Shown here one piece after another: positions 39,801 through 47,696 of a DNA stretch of 64,000 nucleotides; position 1 is the stretch's first letter, and the number at the start of each line of letters is the position of its first letter. The translations under genes and the position numbers were made by a program. Source of the DNA: Clostridiales bacterium (lineage in GTDB: Bacteria; Bacillota; Clostridia; Christensenellales; Pumilibacteraceae). The notes under the pieces are model-generated. The model was not told the DNA's origin. It did not search any database and was given only the letters and a program-made list of their open reading frames with translations. Where the stretch lies: positions 1-64,000 of the forward strand of contig JAIEFT010000040.1 in NCBI GenBank assembly GCA_029066805.1. Reading direction: 5' to 3'.

Positions 39801-41013
39801 AGCCTAAAATAAAGTGCAGATATTCCAAACCGCCGAAAATCTTTGCGGTGACGGTCTTGGCGGTATTGCGGATATATATAGGTCCGCCAAGGAACGAACC
39901 GACGTATCCCGTCCAGGTATCGGTACTCTCGTCGTAAGCACAAGTGCTCTTGTTCAATACAAGCGTAGTCAAAATCAACGGCGGGCGCTGCATTTGGTTT
40001 TTGCCCACCCAAATATTATTCGCTTGACCGTTGTAAAGCGCCTGACCGATATGTACGGTAATACCGCCAGTCGCGTCCATATCCTTGCCGCTAAGCTCTA
40101 TTTTTATTACCTCGCCGGCGGGCGCGTAAAGACCCGTTACGCTGTAGCTGCTGTATCCGCGACCACGCATGGTTACTTCTTTGACCACGGCTTTTGCTTT
40201 GTCGTCAACGGCGTACTTTACGCCGTTTTTGCTATAGCCTTCCATATACATGCCGTTTGCGGCGCTGTGTTTGTAAAGCTGTCTGTAGTTTTCCGGCGTA
40301 TATTCTTCCGCGGTTTTACCCTTTACAAGCGAGTGTATCCACTCGTTATTCTTGTATTGATAGAGATAACCGTCCTTGTCGATCCTCGTATACTTGTCGG
40401 GAGTCTGCTCGCCGCCCCTGTTTGCCCCATGCGTTCCCCAAGCGCATAAATACGCGGTTTCGTTTACAAGCGCCGACCTTGCTGCCTTTTGCTCGTCGCT
40501 CGAGCCGATTACGTGCTTCAAAGTGGAGCCGTACTTGGGATAACGCGCCTTGCCTGCCGTAAAAATGGTTTTCGTTAAATCATTGTCGAAAGCCGCGGCT
40601 TCGTTTGTGGTTTCGGCAACGGGCTTCACCCTTTCGTACGTGCCCGTGACCTCGCCGTAAAATCCTACCGCGGTGGTATTGGAATATTCTTTGTCGTAAA
40701 CGTCTTTCGGCATATCGGCCGAGCTTACGCTACTCAGCAAAAGCGATTCCTTGGAAACAGGTTTATCGCTGTAGATAATTTCTTCCTCTGTCGGATCATT
40801 ATTGTCGGGGTCTTTATTCTCCCCGTCGCCCGGATCTACGGGATCTATGATCTGCGGAGGAGCATCGGGCGTATTGTTAGGATTGCCGGTCGGTTTGGCA
40901 GCGTCGCTACACGCAATCGCGCCGAACAACATTACAAACGTCAACATAAACGCCATGATAGACGTAATTATGTTCTTTATCTTGGATTTAGGCTTATTGC
41001 CGATTCTTGCCAT
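36856..41013 (-). CDS. M60-like (enhancin-type) metallopeptidase lipoprotein with C-terminal discoidin/F5-8C-like region
   Basis: Lipobox LFGAIAC; HEYHHNFQNFGLGSGADGETTNN (HExxH...E); discoidin-like NKITFFGRKPQAATTAQQGLPKKFSLEISMDGKTYTSAGEYTNG...FRFVRLTIES. Confidence 0.8.
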   Translation of the reverse strand: MARIGNKPKSKIKNIITSIMAFMLTFVMLFGAIACSDAAKPTGNPNNTPDAPPQIIDPVDPGDGENKDPDNNDPTEEEIIYSDKPVSKESLLLSSVSSADMPKDVYDKEYSNTTAVGFYGEVTGTYERVKPVAETTNEAAAFDNDLTKTIFTAGKARYPKYGSTLKHVIGSSDEQKAARSALVNETAYLCAWGTHGANRGGEQTPDKYTRIDKDGYLYQYKNNEWIHSLVKGKTAEEYTPENYRQLYKHSAANGMYMEGYSKNGVKYAVDDKAKAVVKEVTMRGRGYSSYSVTGLYAPAGEVIKIELSGKDMDATGGITVHIGQALYNGQANNIWVGKNQMQRPPLILTTLVLNKSTCAYDESTDTWTGYVGSFLGGPIYIRNTAKTVTAKIFGGLEYLHFILGYTTEEEYNRLKKESVVPYFDMEVWNYGVLHSGPRYYAEGFSYDNIYKAAVLWEKVSSVTAASSKQGIVFIYDPFVAAGAAVAFPGRSSVNCPAGWMSQSLNYNTLVTSGSWGNFHEYHHNFQNFGLGSGADGETTNNALTLVSYALFTKISSKRGIGSYGAQGLGGWNNYTSGSWTLQRVINNQLNSTNGLAVYATLLHNFGADAFTSARGAKGANNYFNKWATITHHDFTYYASLTNSYYNGGSNAYTPSAAVKDANYPMFVPVASVYQTGRSYMYDGEKKYFKTMQPYIIANAPFDIDLRPYTAPDGQYSYGSVVIPGGFTYTVKSVTKPKNGSIEVIDNYRLKYTPAAGAKTGSTSGSIVATLEIKKDDGAFEVEDVDLVLEFQISQEVNKLKLNRTTYTYYADNMYTDAVEAYNMGFAGSTNGGLQQEQFNPTQNANTDIWFYPDTEENRKKYPDAPDKYFFHENNIEVIDGKLFFDEDGTYRVYLRGRDNCALYYSPDGKNYSLGARITKDTPITKYQNKTNSALFRPDAAATYFDVKFDDGKVYVKSGSAAEFSDTPIYTIAPNEMGEIDNWLHIKEVLIVDPVARSFIGVGMRRWTDPMFTQGIRYYNDAAMTDEINADAYNALSDEEKDKKFTQTYYLNSAGKEVPEAEVLAAKSTPPTTANINGSQPYINAYRSDYDFPDNRSFESDYFYTRSYNFSYSASPVNYSTWDEGVSIVSCNKQSWDNTTKIDNLLVTGQETFFHSAKNASASQGAMVLELDMGKTISANKITFFGRKPQAATTAQQGLPKKFSLEISMDGKTYTSAGEYTNGTGAAYSATVNLNAAYEFRFVRLTIESTNNNSGHFILSGITFTYQFTLTGNGANHISPDNEALVFGGEWTTEQGVSTFGQIYHGKKDSKVVFEFTGTRVAVLTSTMRDSNYEVWIDGKKVDSIEVEPPTGGTGVSYISRLLSAGKHKVEIRCIGDTYIDSIALY

Positions 41014-41162
41014 AAAGCTCTCCTTGATTAGCAAATATTATAGTACTTATAAGCGGGTGCAGTATAACATAAATCTATTCTCGATGTCAATTATATGTTT
41101 CATTAAACCGGCGAATAAGCCAAAACTTAACGGAAATGATTTAACGAATTTTCACGTATAAC

Positions 41163-41191
41163 TTGATTTTATCCGACAACTGTGTTACAAT
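41163..41191 (+). promoter_or_regulatory. Sigma-A-type promoter of leader RNA copy A
   Basis: TTGATT (41163-41168), 17-bp spacer, TACAAT (41186-41191). Confidence 0.75.
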
Positions 41192-41195
41192 AGCG

Positions 41196-41382
41196 TTGCA
41201 ACACCACCCTCTATATACTTTCCAAAAAATATGCCATAGGCGTATAATATTTTTATGTGTTCTGTTTGAGATTATCGGTAGTTACACCGTTCCATCTCGG
41301 ACAGGACGCAAGGAAAGTTCGGGTGATGTTGCAATCATGGAGCGGTGTGCTATGTGCCGTTCCGAAAGGAGCGGCATTTTTT
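41196..41382 (+). ncRNA. Family-1 structured leader RNA, copy A
   Basis: Closing stem TTGCAACACCACCC / GGGTGATGTTGCAA, inner ACTTTCC/GGAAAGT, TTCTGTTTGAGAT/ATCTCGGACAGGA and CGGT/ACCG; terminator GCCGTTCC-GAAA-GGAGCGGC-ATTTTTT. Confidence 0.7.
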
Positions 41383-41475
41383 ATGGCAAAAAAATCGACA
41401 ACGACAGACTTTTTCAGGCGACCGATTATCGAGTGATAGATAAAATAAACACAGCAAACTTTTATCCGATATAAC

Positions 41476-41504
41476 TTGATTTTATCCGACAACTGTGGTA
41501 CAAT
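41476..41504 (+). promoter_or_regulatory. Sigma-A-type promoter of leader RNA copy B
   Basis: TTGATT (41476-41481), 17-bp spacer, TACAAT (41499-41504). Confidence 0.75.
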
Positions 41505-41508
41505 AACA

Positions 41509-41690
41509 TTGCAACACCATTCAAATACTAAGTCTCCAAATATGCGCCTATTAGTGTATTATATTTTTTGGTCAGTCTAAAAATCGGTAGTTACCGTTTC
41601 AAATCGACTTGACCGAAATGGAGAGTTCGAATGGTGTTGCAGCCATGGAACGGTATGCTATATGCCGTTCCGCAAGGGACGGCATTTTTT
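41509..41690 (+). ncRNA. Family-1 structured leader RNA, copy B
   Basis: Closing stem TTGCAACACCATTC / GAATGGTGTTGCA with compensatory changes relative to copy A; conserved ATCGGTAGTTACCG loop; terminator GCCGTTCC-GCAA-GGGACGGC-ATTTTTT abutting ATG 41691. Confidence 0.72.
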
Positions 41691-42440
41691 ATGGCAATGG
41701 AAATCGACGGCAATAAAATTTTTCAGGCGGCCGAAGCAATTATTCTGAATATGCTTGTCAATATTTATGCGGTCGAACGCGTGGCGTTCGGTTACGAAAA
41801 GCCCGGAGAGCAAGTCCCGATCGATTTGTATCTTCAGCATTTACAGTTAGGTTTAAATTACGATCGGCATTTGCGCAAAAGTATTCCCGGCGTATACATA
41901 GACGAAAACGAGCATATAAGCACGGAATATGACTACACCGAATATGTGCACGACTTGTTTGTTTACCAAATGGAGAGCATATTCTTCCAAGCGCCTAAGG
42001 ACGTACGCTTGGAGCGTGACGGCAAAGAAATCCCGTTGCTTCCCCGTTTCCGTGATTACCTGTTCGGAACTATGCCGTTATTTACCGAGGTGTTAAACGT
42101 AAAAGTCGAGTATAACGCCTTTGACGTTATCCCGACAGACAGAGAGGCGCGCTCGACCGAATACAGCAAATGGGCGAGGTTCGTCACCGCGATTTTGCTC
42201 AAGCCGTTAAGGTCTGGCGGCAAAATCAATCGATACGTCAAAGATTTTACTTCTGCGCCGCACTATATTAGTGGGCTTATAGAAAAGAACGGCAAAAATT
42301 TCTATCTAAAGCCTGTTAATATCAATAGCTACGAATATATCTTTGCATTGTTTTCTCTAATGCAATTTAAAAATGCCGAAAACAATAAACTATTAGAACT
42401 GAAAATGCTCGAATGGCAACGCCGACACGATCAGGAATAG
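41691..42440 (+). CDS. Protein of unknown function downstream of family-1 leader RNA
   Basis: MAMEIDGNKIFQAAEAIILNMLVNIYAVERVAFGYEKPGEQVPIDLYLQHLQLGLNYDRH...; intact ORF starting directly at the terminator U-tract; no family recognised. Confidence 0.7.
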   Translation: MAMEIDGNKIFQAAEAIILNMLVNIYAVERVAFGYEKPGEQVPIDLYLQHLQLGLNYDRHLRKSIPGVYIDENEHISTEYDYTEYVHDLFVYQMESIFFQAPKDVRLERDGKEIPLLPRFRDYLFGTMPLFTEVLNVKVEYNAFDVIPTDREARSTEYSKWARFVTAILLKPLRSGGKINRYVKDFTSAPHYISGLIEKNGKNFYLKPVNINSYEYIFALFSLMQFKNAENNKLLELKMLEWQRRHDQE

Positions 42441-42548
42441 CGGTTATTCCATTGCTACGGCGGCGCGCTTCAATTGCCATATCCTCTCTCCGCCACGCAA
42501 AACGTATTATTATAGCGTTTTATTGCAGGCGCAACCGTCATTTATTCT

Positions 42549-44018
42549 TTAGGATGTCTTGCCTTCGGCGTCCGCCGCTATGAGCTGCGCCGCAAACTTG
42601 CCGCTTATTACGGCAATCGGCGTACCGCCGGGCGACATAAGCCATTGATTGGCGAGATAGAGCTTGTCTATTCCGTTCACCGTGCGTGCATACAACTGTT
42701 GCGGCATTTTTGCGCCGAGCGGAAAGCTCATAAAACTGCCCTGATATGAATTGAGGTATCGTTCATACGTGCGCGGCGTGACAACGTCGATAAGCTCGAC
42801 GTCGCCGTTTACCGCATAATATTTTTCGAGCTGACGCTTCAACGTCTCGCCCGTACGGCGTTTAAACTCTGTATACTCGCTACGGCTCATCGCGCTTATT
42901 CTTTCGTAATCATCCGCGTTTGTATCTACAAAAACCTGCAAAACGGTACAACCGTCGTTTGTAAACGACTCGTCGTAAGCATAGTGTCTGACGGACAACA
43001 CGTTGCATTCTTTGCCCGACAAATCGAATTTTTCGGTCTTGTATATTTGCGAGACCTTGCGGTCATTCAAATCCATATTGGTCTTGAACGCGGCAACGAT
43101 ATAGCTGTAGGTGCTGTATTTTTCTTTGTCTGCGTCGCCGTCGAAAAATGCGTTCGGCGGATATTTATTCATGAGCAGCTTCTCGTATGTGTGGTGCACG
43201 TCGCAGGCGGCAATCGTATAATCGCCGTAAACGATTTGCCCGCTCTCCAGCTTTACGCCCTTAGCCGTGCCGTTTTCTATAATTATCTCCGATACGGGCG
43301 AACTCGTCATCAGTTTGCCGCCCAACGCTTTAAACCTTTCCGACACGTTGCGCATGATAGCGGAGCTGCCGCCGCGCGGAAGATCGGCATTGCCCGAGCA
43401 CAGATTGCTGAGCGTTTCCGCAAAGTACAGCACACAAAACCGCTTATTCACGGGCGCATTTTCCAGCGCATACCGTATGATAGGAGTTTCAAACTTTTGC
43501 GCATACTCGCCTAAGGTGCGAGTCATAAAGCTGATCGTTTTGCGCGCAAACGCCATATTGGGCTTGATAGGTTGAGTAATAAGCTCTGGCGGAATATCGC
43601 TTGGTATCTCGAACATACCGAGATACCGCAGTAATTCCATAAAACGCGCTATCTCGGCTCTATCGTTATCGCAAACACATACGCGGTAAAGCTCGCGCTC
43701 CAGCTTGTCGAAGTCGTTGTAAAATGTAAGCGTTTCATTTTCGTAAAACACTTTATAAAAGCTGTCGAGCTTGACAATATCGCCGTCTCTTATTCCGCCG
43801 ATCTCCCGCCAGATACGACCTAAACCGCTGTCGCCGTGTGTGCCTATAAGCCAATGCAAACAGCCGTCTATAATAACGCCGCCTCGTTGCCACGACGTGC
43901 AGAACCCGCCTGCAACGCTGTTCTTTTCGTAGATATTCACGTTGAATCCGCTCTTAAGCAGATATACGCCGGCAGTTAAGCCCGAAATACCTCCACCTAC
44001 AATATTAACCGTTTTTAT
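42549..44018 (-). CDS. FAD-dependent oxidoreductase (phytoene-desaturase/CrtI-like), apparent ATA start
   Basis: In-frame N-terminal extension IKTVNIVGGGISGLTAGVYLLKSGFN-VNIYEKNSVAGGFCTSWQRGG restores the Rossmann GGGxSG motif upstream of the tracked GTG (43940). Confidence 0.82.
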   Translation of the reverse strand: MKTVNIVGGGISGLTAGVYLLKSGFNVNIYEKNSVAGGFCTSWQRGGVIIDGCLHWLIGTHGDSGLGRIWREIGGIRDGDIVKLDSFYKVFYENETLTFYNDFDKLERELYRVCVCDNDRAEIARFMELLRYLGMFEIPSDIPPELITQPIKPNMAFARKTISFMTRTLGEYAQKFETPIIRYALENAPVNKRFCVLYFAETLSNLCSGNADLPRGGSSAIMRNVSERFKALGGKLMTSSPVSEIIIENGTAKGVKLESGQIVYGDYTIAACDVHHTYEKLLMNKYPPNAFFDGDADKEKYSTYSYIVAAFKTNMDLNDRKVSQIYKTEKFDLSGKECNVLSVRHYAYDESFTNDGCTVLQVFVDTNADDYERISAMSRSEYTEFKRRTGETLKRQLEKYYAVNGDVELIDVVTPRTYERYLNSYQGSFMSFPLGAKMPQQLYARTVNGIDKLYLANQWLMSPGGTPIAVISGKFAAQLIAADAEGKTS

Positions 44019-44060
44019 GCTATCACCTCAATGATGTTATAGTTAAACAAAAATATAAAA

Positions 44061-44107
44061 AAGAACCTAAAACTGCTTCGCTTAACGTATATTCGTTTTA
44101 GGTTCTT
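44061..44107. terminator. Intergenic terminator hairpin
   Basis: AAGAACCTAAAAC ... GTTTTAGGTTCTT perfect 13-bp stem. Confidence 0.6.
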
Positions 44108-44365
44108 ATTGTGTGTCGGACAAAATATATCGCACGACCTAATACTCACATACTTGCTTTGTTAATATTGTATCATACAATACACCAAAAGTCAAATGCT
44201 CCAAAGTCGTGGGTGTTTTTCATTGATATACCGTTAGCCGCTTTATTATGTTCGACGCGTTGTTTTACCCACTGCACCCATCTCTCGGCGATTCCAATAC
44301 AGTCAACTATTATGCTCTTTTCCACATGAAATCGATCAACTTAATTAATTGTAGTATTAAAGTTC

Positions 44366-45103
44366 TTATTCATTTTCCAAGCAGTAATATTGCTCGTCGG
44401 TTACGGCTTCGAGCCATTCATTTGACGTATTCACGCCCGGACATTCTACTGCGATATGACAAAACCAACTGTCGGCAGACGCACCGTGCCAATGCTTTAC
44501 ACCTGCGGGGATATAAACAACGTCGCCCGGCTTTAAGGCTTGCGCGGGTTTACCCCATTCCTGATACCATCCGTTTCCGTCGGTACATAATAAAATTTGT
44601 CCGCCGCCTTGTTCGGCTTTGTGGATATGCCAATTATTACGGCACTTCGGCTCGAAGGTCACGTTCGCCATAAACACCGTTTCTTTGGGGTTTGTAAGCG
44701 GCTTCAAGTAAGAGTTGCCGATAAAATATTTTGCGTACGCAGTATTCGGCTCTCCCAGTCCGAACAGACCGCCGAACTTTCCGTCGTCCTTGTAAACCTC
44801 TTTCGCCATACGGAAGGCTGCCCAAGCATTTGGCCATCCTGCGTAAAACGCAACGTGAGTTAAAAGCTCCGCCATTTCTGCTTTGGTTACACCGTTGGTC
44901 TTTGCGGTTTGCAAATGGTATTGAAAAGAACTGTCAATAAGCCCTTTCGATACGAGCGTAGTTACCGTAAGCATAGAGCGTGTTTTAAGAGAGAGCGCGT
45001 CGCTCGACCACACTTCACCGAATAACACGTCGTCATTGAGCTCTGCAAATTTCGGGGCAAATCCCCCAAGCGAATCGCGTCCTGCCGTTTGTTTGACTTT
45101 CAT
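44366..45103 (-). CDS. Carboxymuconolactone decarboxylase-like domain fused to cupin domain
   Basis: SLKTRSMLTVTTLVSKGLIDSSFQYHLQTAKTNGVTKAEMAELLTHVAFYAGWPNAWAAF; cupin WHIHKAEQGGGQILLCTDGNGWYQEWGKPAQALKPGDVVYIPAGVKHWHGA. Confidence 0.9.
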   Translation of the reverse strand: MKVKQTAGRDSLGGFAPKFAELNDDVLFGEVWSSDALSLKTRSMLTVTTLVSKGLIDSSFQYHLQTAKTNGVTKAEMAELLTHVAFYAGWPNAWAAFRMAKEVYKDDGKFGGLFGLGEPNTAYAKYFIGNSYLKPLTNPKETVFMANVTFEPKCRNNWHIHKAEQGGGQILLCTDGNGWYQEWGKPAQALKPGDVVYIPAGVKHWHGASADSWFCHIAVECPGVNTSNEWLEAVTDEQYYCLENE

Positions 45104-45121
45104 AATATATCTCCTTAATTT

Positions 45122-46780
45122 CTAATTCATTTTGCTGATAAGAGAGCTGACGCTGCCGCCGACGGCTATTCGCTCTCCGGCTTTCCAATTTGCTTTTGGA
45201 GCTATGCTGTGCAAGGAAGTGGCGCTCGAACCGATATCGCTACTTCCAGAAGTGCAGAATGGAATGATTGTAACATTATCAAAGTCGTATTCATAGCTTT
45301 CAAAGAAAGTATAAATGATTTTAGGCGCTTGCCCCCACCAAATAGGATAACCGATAAAAATAACGTCGTACTGTTCTATGTTTTCCACACTTCCGCTGAT
45401 TGCGGGACGAGCGGTAGGATCGTTCTGCTCACGGTTTGCGCGGCAATCGGTGTTATAATTCAAGTCGGCATTCGTATACGGAACGACAGGCGTTATTTGG
45501 TAAAGATACGAATTGCTCACTTGACTGTATATCGATTCCGCAACGCCTTTTGTCGTATTTGTACAAGAGAAATACGCAACGAGAACTTTTGGTTCGCTTG
45601 CAGGCGGTTCGGGTTCGCCCGAATACACTAGCTGCACATCACGATTGCCGTAATTCCACATGGACGAGCTTTTTTCGATTGCGTTCCACTCGGCTTCCGT
45701 TCCTGCGTAGTAAATTTTCGTAATCGTGCTGTCCTGAATAAAGGAATTGCCTATCGCCGTAACGGTTTTCGGAATATAAAGCTCGGTGATTCCGCTCGTT
45801 CTGCGGAACGCGCCCTGCGCTATTTTCGTCGCGCTTTCGGGAACGTTTTTATTGGCAACGCCGCGAATGAGCGTATTTGTTGAACGTTCTATCAAGTGTC
45901 CGTTTTCGGCACGATAAACGGTATTACCGTTTGCAACAGTAAAGCTTTCAATCGATGCGCAGTTGTTGAATGCACCGTCGCCGATAGTTGTTACACCTTG
46001 CGGTATAGTAATATTTTTCAACGAAGAACAAGCCGAAAACGCATTGTTGCCAATAGTGGTCAAGCTACTGTGCGCACCGATATTTACCGTTACTAACTGT
46101 CTGCAACCGTAAAATGTATTCTGACCGATTTCCGTGATCGTATCGGGAATAGTGACCGAAGTAAACGCTTTTTGTGCAAATGCGCCCGTACCGTGATGCC
46201 CTTGTATTTTTGTTACGGGCAAACCTTCGTATTCGGCGGGAATAACTACGATTGTTTCTTCGCCCACGCCCGTTACCGTATAGGCGTTACCTTCCTTAAC
46301 AAAGGTAAGACTTGACGTACTGTCCGGCAACTGTGCTTCCGCTTCCCAACTTGCATAAAGCGTGATATTGTCGTTTACTCTGTCGGTGTCGAAGTTCCAC
46401 TCGGTATCGTCCTTTTTAAACCAACCTGTCAGATAATATCCGTCATAGGTAGGTGTTTGGGGACGAACTGCGGGATTGCCTTCGCGTACTCTTTGGCTTT
46501 CGACTGCACTGCCGCCGCGACTGTCAAATGTTACGGTATAGTATGTTCCCTTGTCTTCTGTTTCGTCGCCACCGGGCTTTTTGCCCTCATCACCGCTCGG
46601 CTTTTTATCTTCGTCGCCGCCGGGCTTTTTGTCTTCGTCGCCGTCGACACCGCCGATGCCTATATCGCCGTTATCGGCAGGATCACTTCCGTCAGTCCCG
46701 TTGCCGCCGCAGCCTGTAAGCGCAAACATCAAGCACAATATACAAGCCAAAACAATACAAATCAATTTTTTCGTTTTCAT
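45122..46780 (-). CDS. Surface lipoprotein: acidic KKPGGDED repeats + InlB/Listeria-Bacteroides-type repeat + BspA-like LRR_5 + C-terminal flavodoxin domain
   Basis: Lipobox LMFALTGCGG; DEDKKPGGDEDKKPSGDEGKKPGGDE; VTFDSRGGSAVESQRVREGNPAVRPQTPTYDGYYLTGWFKKDDTEWNFDT; IPDTITEIGQNTFYGC; VLVAYFSCTNTTKGVAESI...GYPIWWGQAPKII. Confidence 0.85.
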   Translation of the reverse strand: MKTKKLICIVLACILCLMFALTGCGGNGTDGSDPADNGDIGIGGVDGDEDKKPGGDEDKKPSGDEGKKPGGDETEDKGTYYTVTFDSRGGSAVESQRVREGNPAVRPQTPTYDGYYLTGWFKKDDTEWNFDTDRVNDNITLYASWEAEAQLPDSTSSLTFVKEGNAYTVTGVGEETIVVIPAEYEGLPVTKIQGHHGTGAFAQKAFTSVTIPDTITEIGQNTFYGCRQLVTVNIGAHSSLTTIGNNAFSACSSLKNITIPQGVTTIGDGAFNNCASIESFTVANGNTVYRAENGHLIERSTNTLIRGVANKNVPESATKIAQGAFRRTSGITELYIPKTVTAIGNSFIQDSTITKIYYAGTEAEWNAIEKSSSMWNYGNRDVQLVYSGEPEPPASEPKVLVAYFSCTNTTKGVAESIYSQVSNSYLYQITPVVPYTNADLNYNTDCRANREQNDPTARPAISGSVENIEQYDVIFIGYPIWWGQAPKIIYTFFESYEYDFDNVTIIPFCTSGSSDIGSSATSLHSIAPKANWKAGERIAVGGSVSSLISKMN

Positions 46781-46799
46781 ATAAGCCTCCTAAACTCTT

Positions 46800-47342
46800 T
46801 TACTTCTTTCCGAACGACATACATTTGCCGATAATCGCGCCTGTTTTCAAATACTGATAGGTGGGCATCTCGAATAAAACAGGTTTCAGTTTGTTGTAGT
46901 CGATTTTTCCGTCATCGCGCAGTATCTATTCATTTGCATACGTATTTGCAATCGTCAAGATGAAGTTGTCAAAGCCTTTCGTTTCGTAATTGTCCTCAAC
47001 AACGCACTCCATAGCGAGCGGCGACTTTGTGATGATGGGCGCACCCTTGCCGCCCACTTCAAAATCAAAAACTTTCGATTTGTCAACTTTGCTACCGCTT
47101 ACGCAACCGACGTAATCGGCTTTGTCCAAGAGCATTTCGTCAACAATATTTACCGAAAGCACTTTGTTTTTTATGATACCCGCATTGATGAAATGGGGCT
47201 TTGCAAGGCTGACCATAATATGATCGTGTCCCATAATGCCCAAGTGCCCTACAAGCGTCCAAGTGGGTTTGCCGTCCGCAAACGTTCCGACTACTGCGAG
47301 CGGTGTGGGATACAGCGCCAAAACCGAACCTAAGTTTTTCAT
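46800..47342 (-). pseudogene. Flavin reductase-like protein interrupted by one in-frame TAG
   Basis: Reading through the TAG after ...ILTIANTYANE gives ILRDDGKIDYNKLKPVLFEMPTYQYLKTGAIIGKCMSFGKK*, a typical C-terminus of this family, ending in TAA at 46800. Confidence 0.8.
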
Positions 47343-47468
47343 ATTTATCTCCTTAATTCTTTTTGATTTCGAGGAGCAAATTTGCTTGCTTGCAAGGGCA
47401 AACTTGCGACAACGACAAATGGTATTTGTTCCGTAGCTTGCTGCGGAACGGCGTGCGTAGCGCGCCGC

Positions 47469-47696
47469 TCAGGGCTTGCCCTGAGGTTTAATACTTTTTA
47501 TTTCGTGTATCAGGTAATCAATTTGCTGTATTGATTTTTCCTGTGCGTGAACGGCGTCCAATATACGGTATCTGCTTTTTTTCAAAACGTCGATTTGTCT
47601 TTCTATGTTCCCGCCGCTCGCGTTAAACTTTTTTGCTTCGCTTTCCGTCAAGCCTATTTCCGTCAAATATTGTGTCAAACTCTCTCCGTATTGCAT
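47469..47696 (-). CDS. Small coiled-coil protein, possibly a MerR-type C-terminal fragment
   Basis: ASGGNIERQIDVLKKSRYRILDAVHAQEKSIQQIDYLIHEIK; C-terminus encoded by a hairpin repeat. Confidence 0.4.
   Translation of the reverse strand: MQYGESLTQYLTEIGLTESEAKKFNASGGNIERQIDVLKKSRYRILDAVHAQEKSIQQIDYLIHEIKSIKPQGKP

Noticed and set aside
41196-41690. 6S RNA, T-box, or retron ncRNA as identity of the family-1 RNAs
   Set aside because: Length and rod shape resemble 6S RNA, but tandem copies directly before an ORF with an abutting terminator do not fit; no T-box UGGNACC motif; no reverse transcriptase nearby.
46926-47342. Stop-codon reassignment (TAG as sense) to explain the flavin reductase interruption
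   Set aside because: Other intact genes here end in TAG (e.g. the ORF ending at 42440), so a local nonsense mutation or error is more likely.
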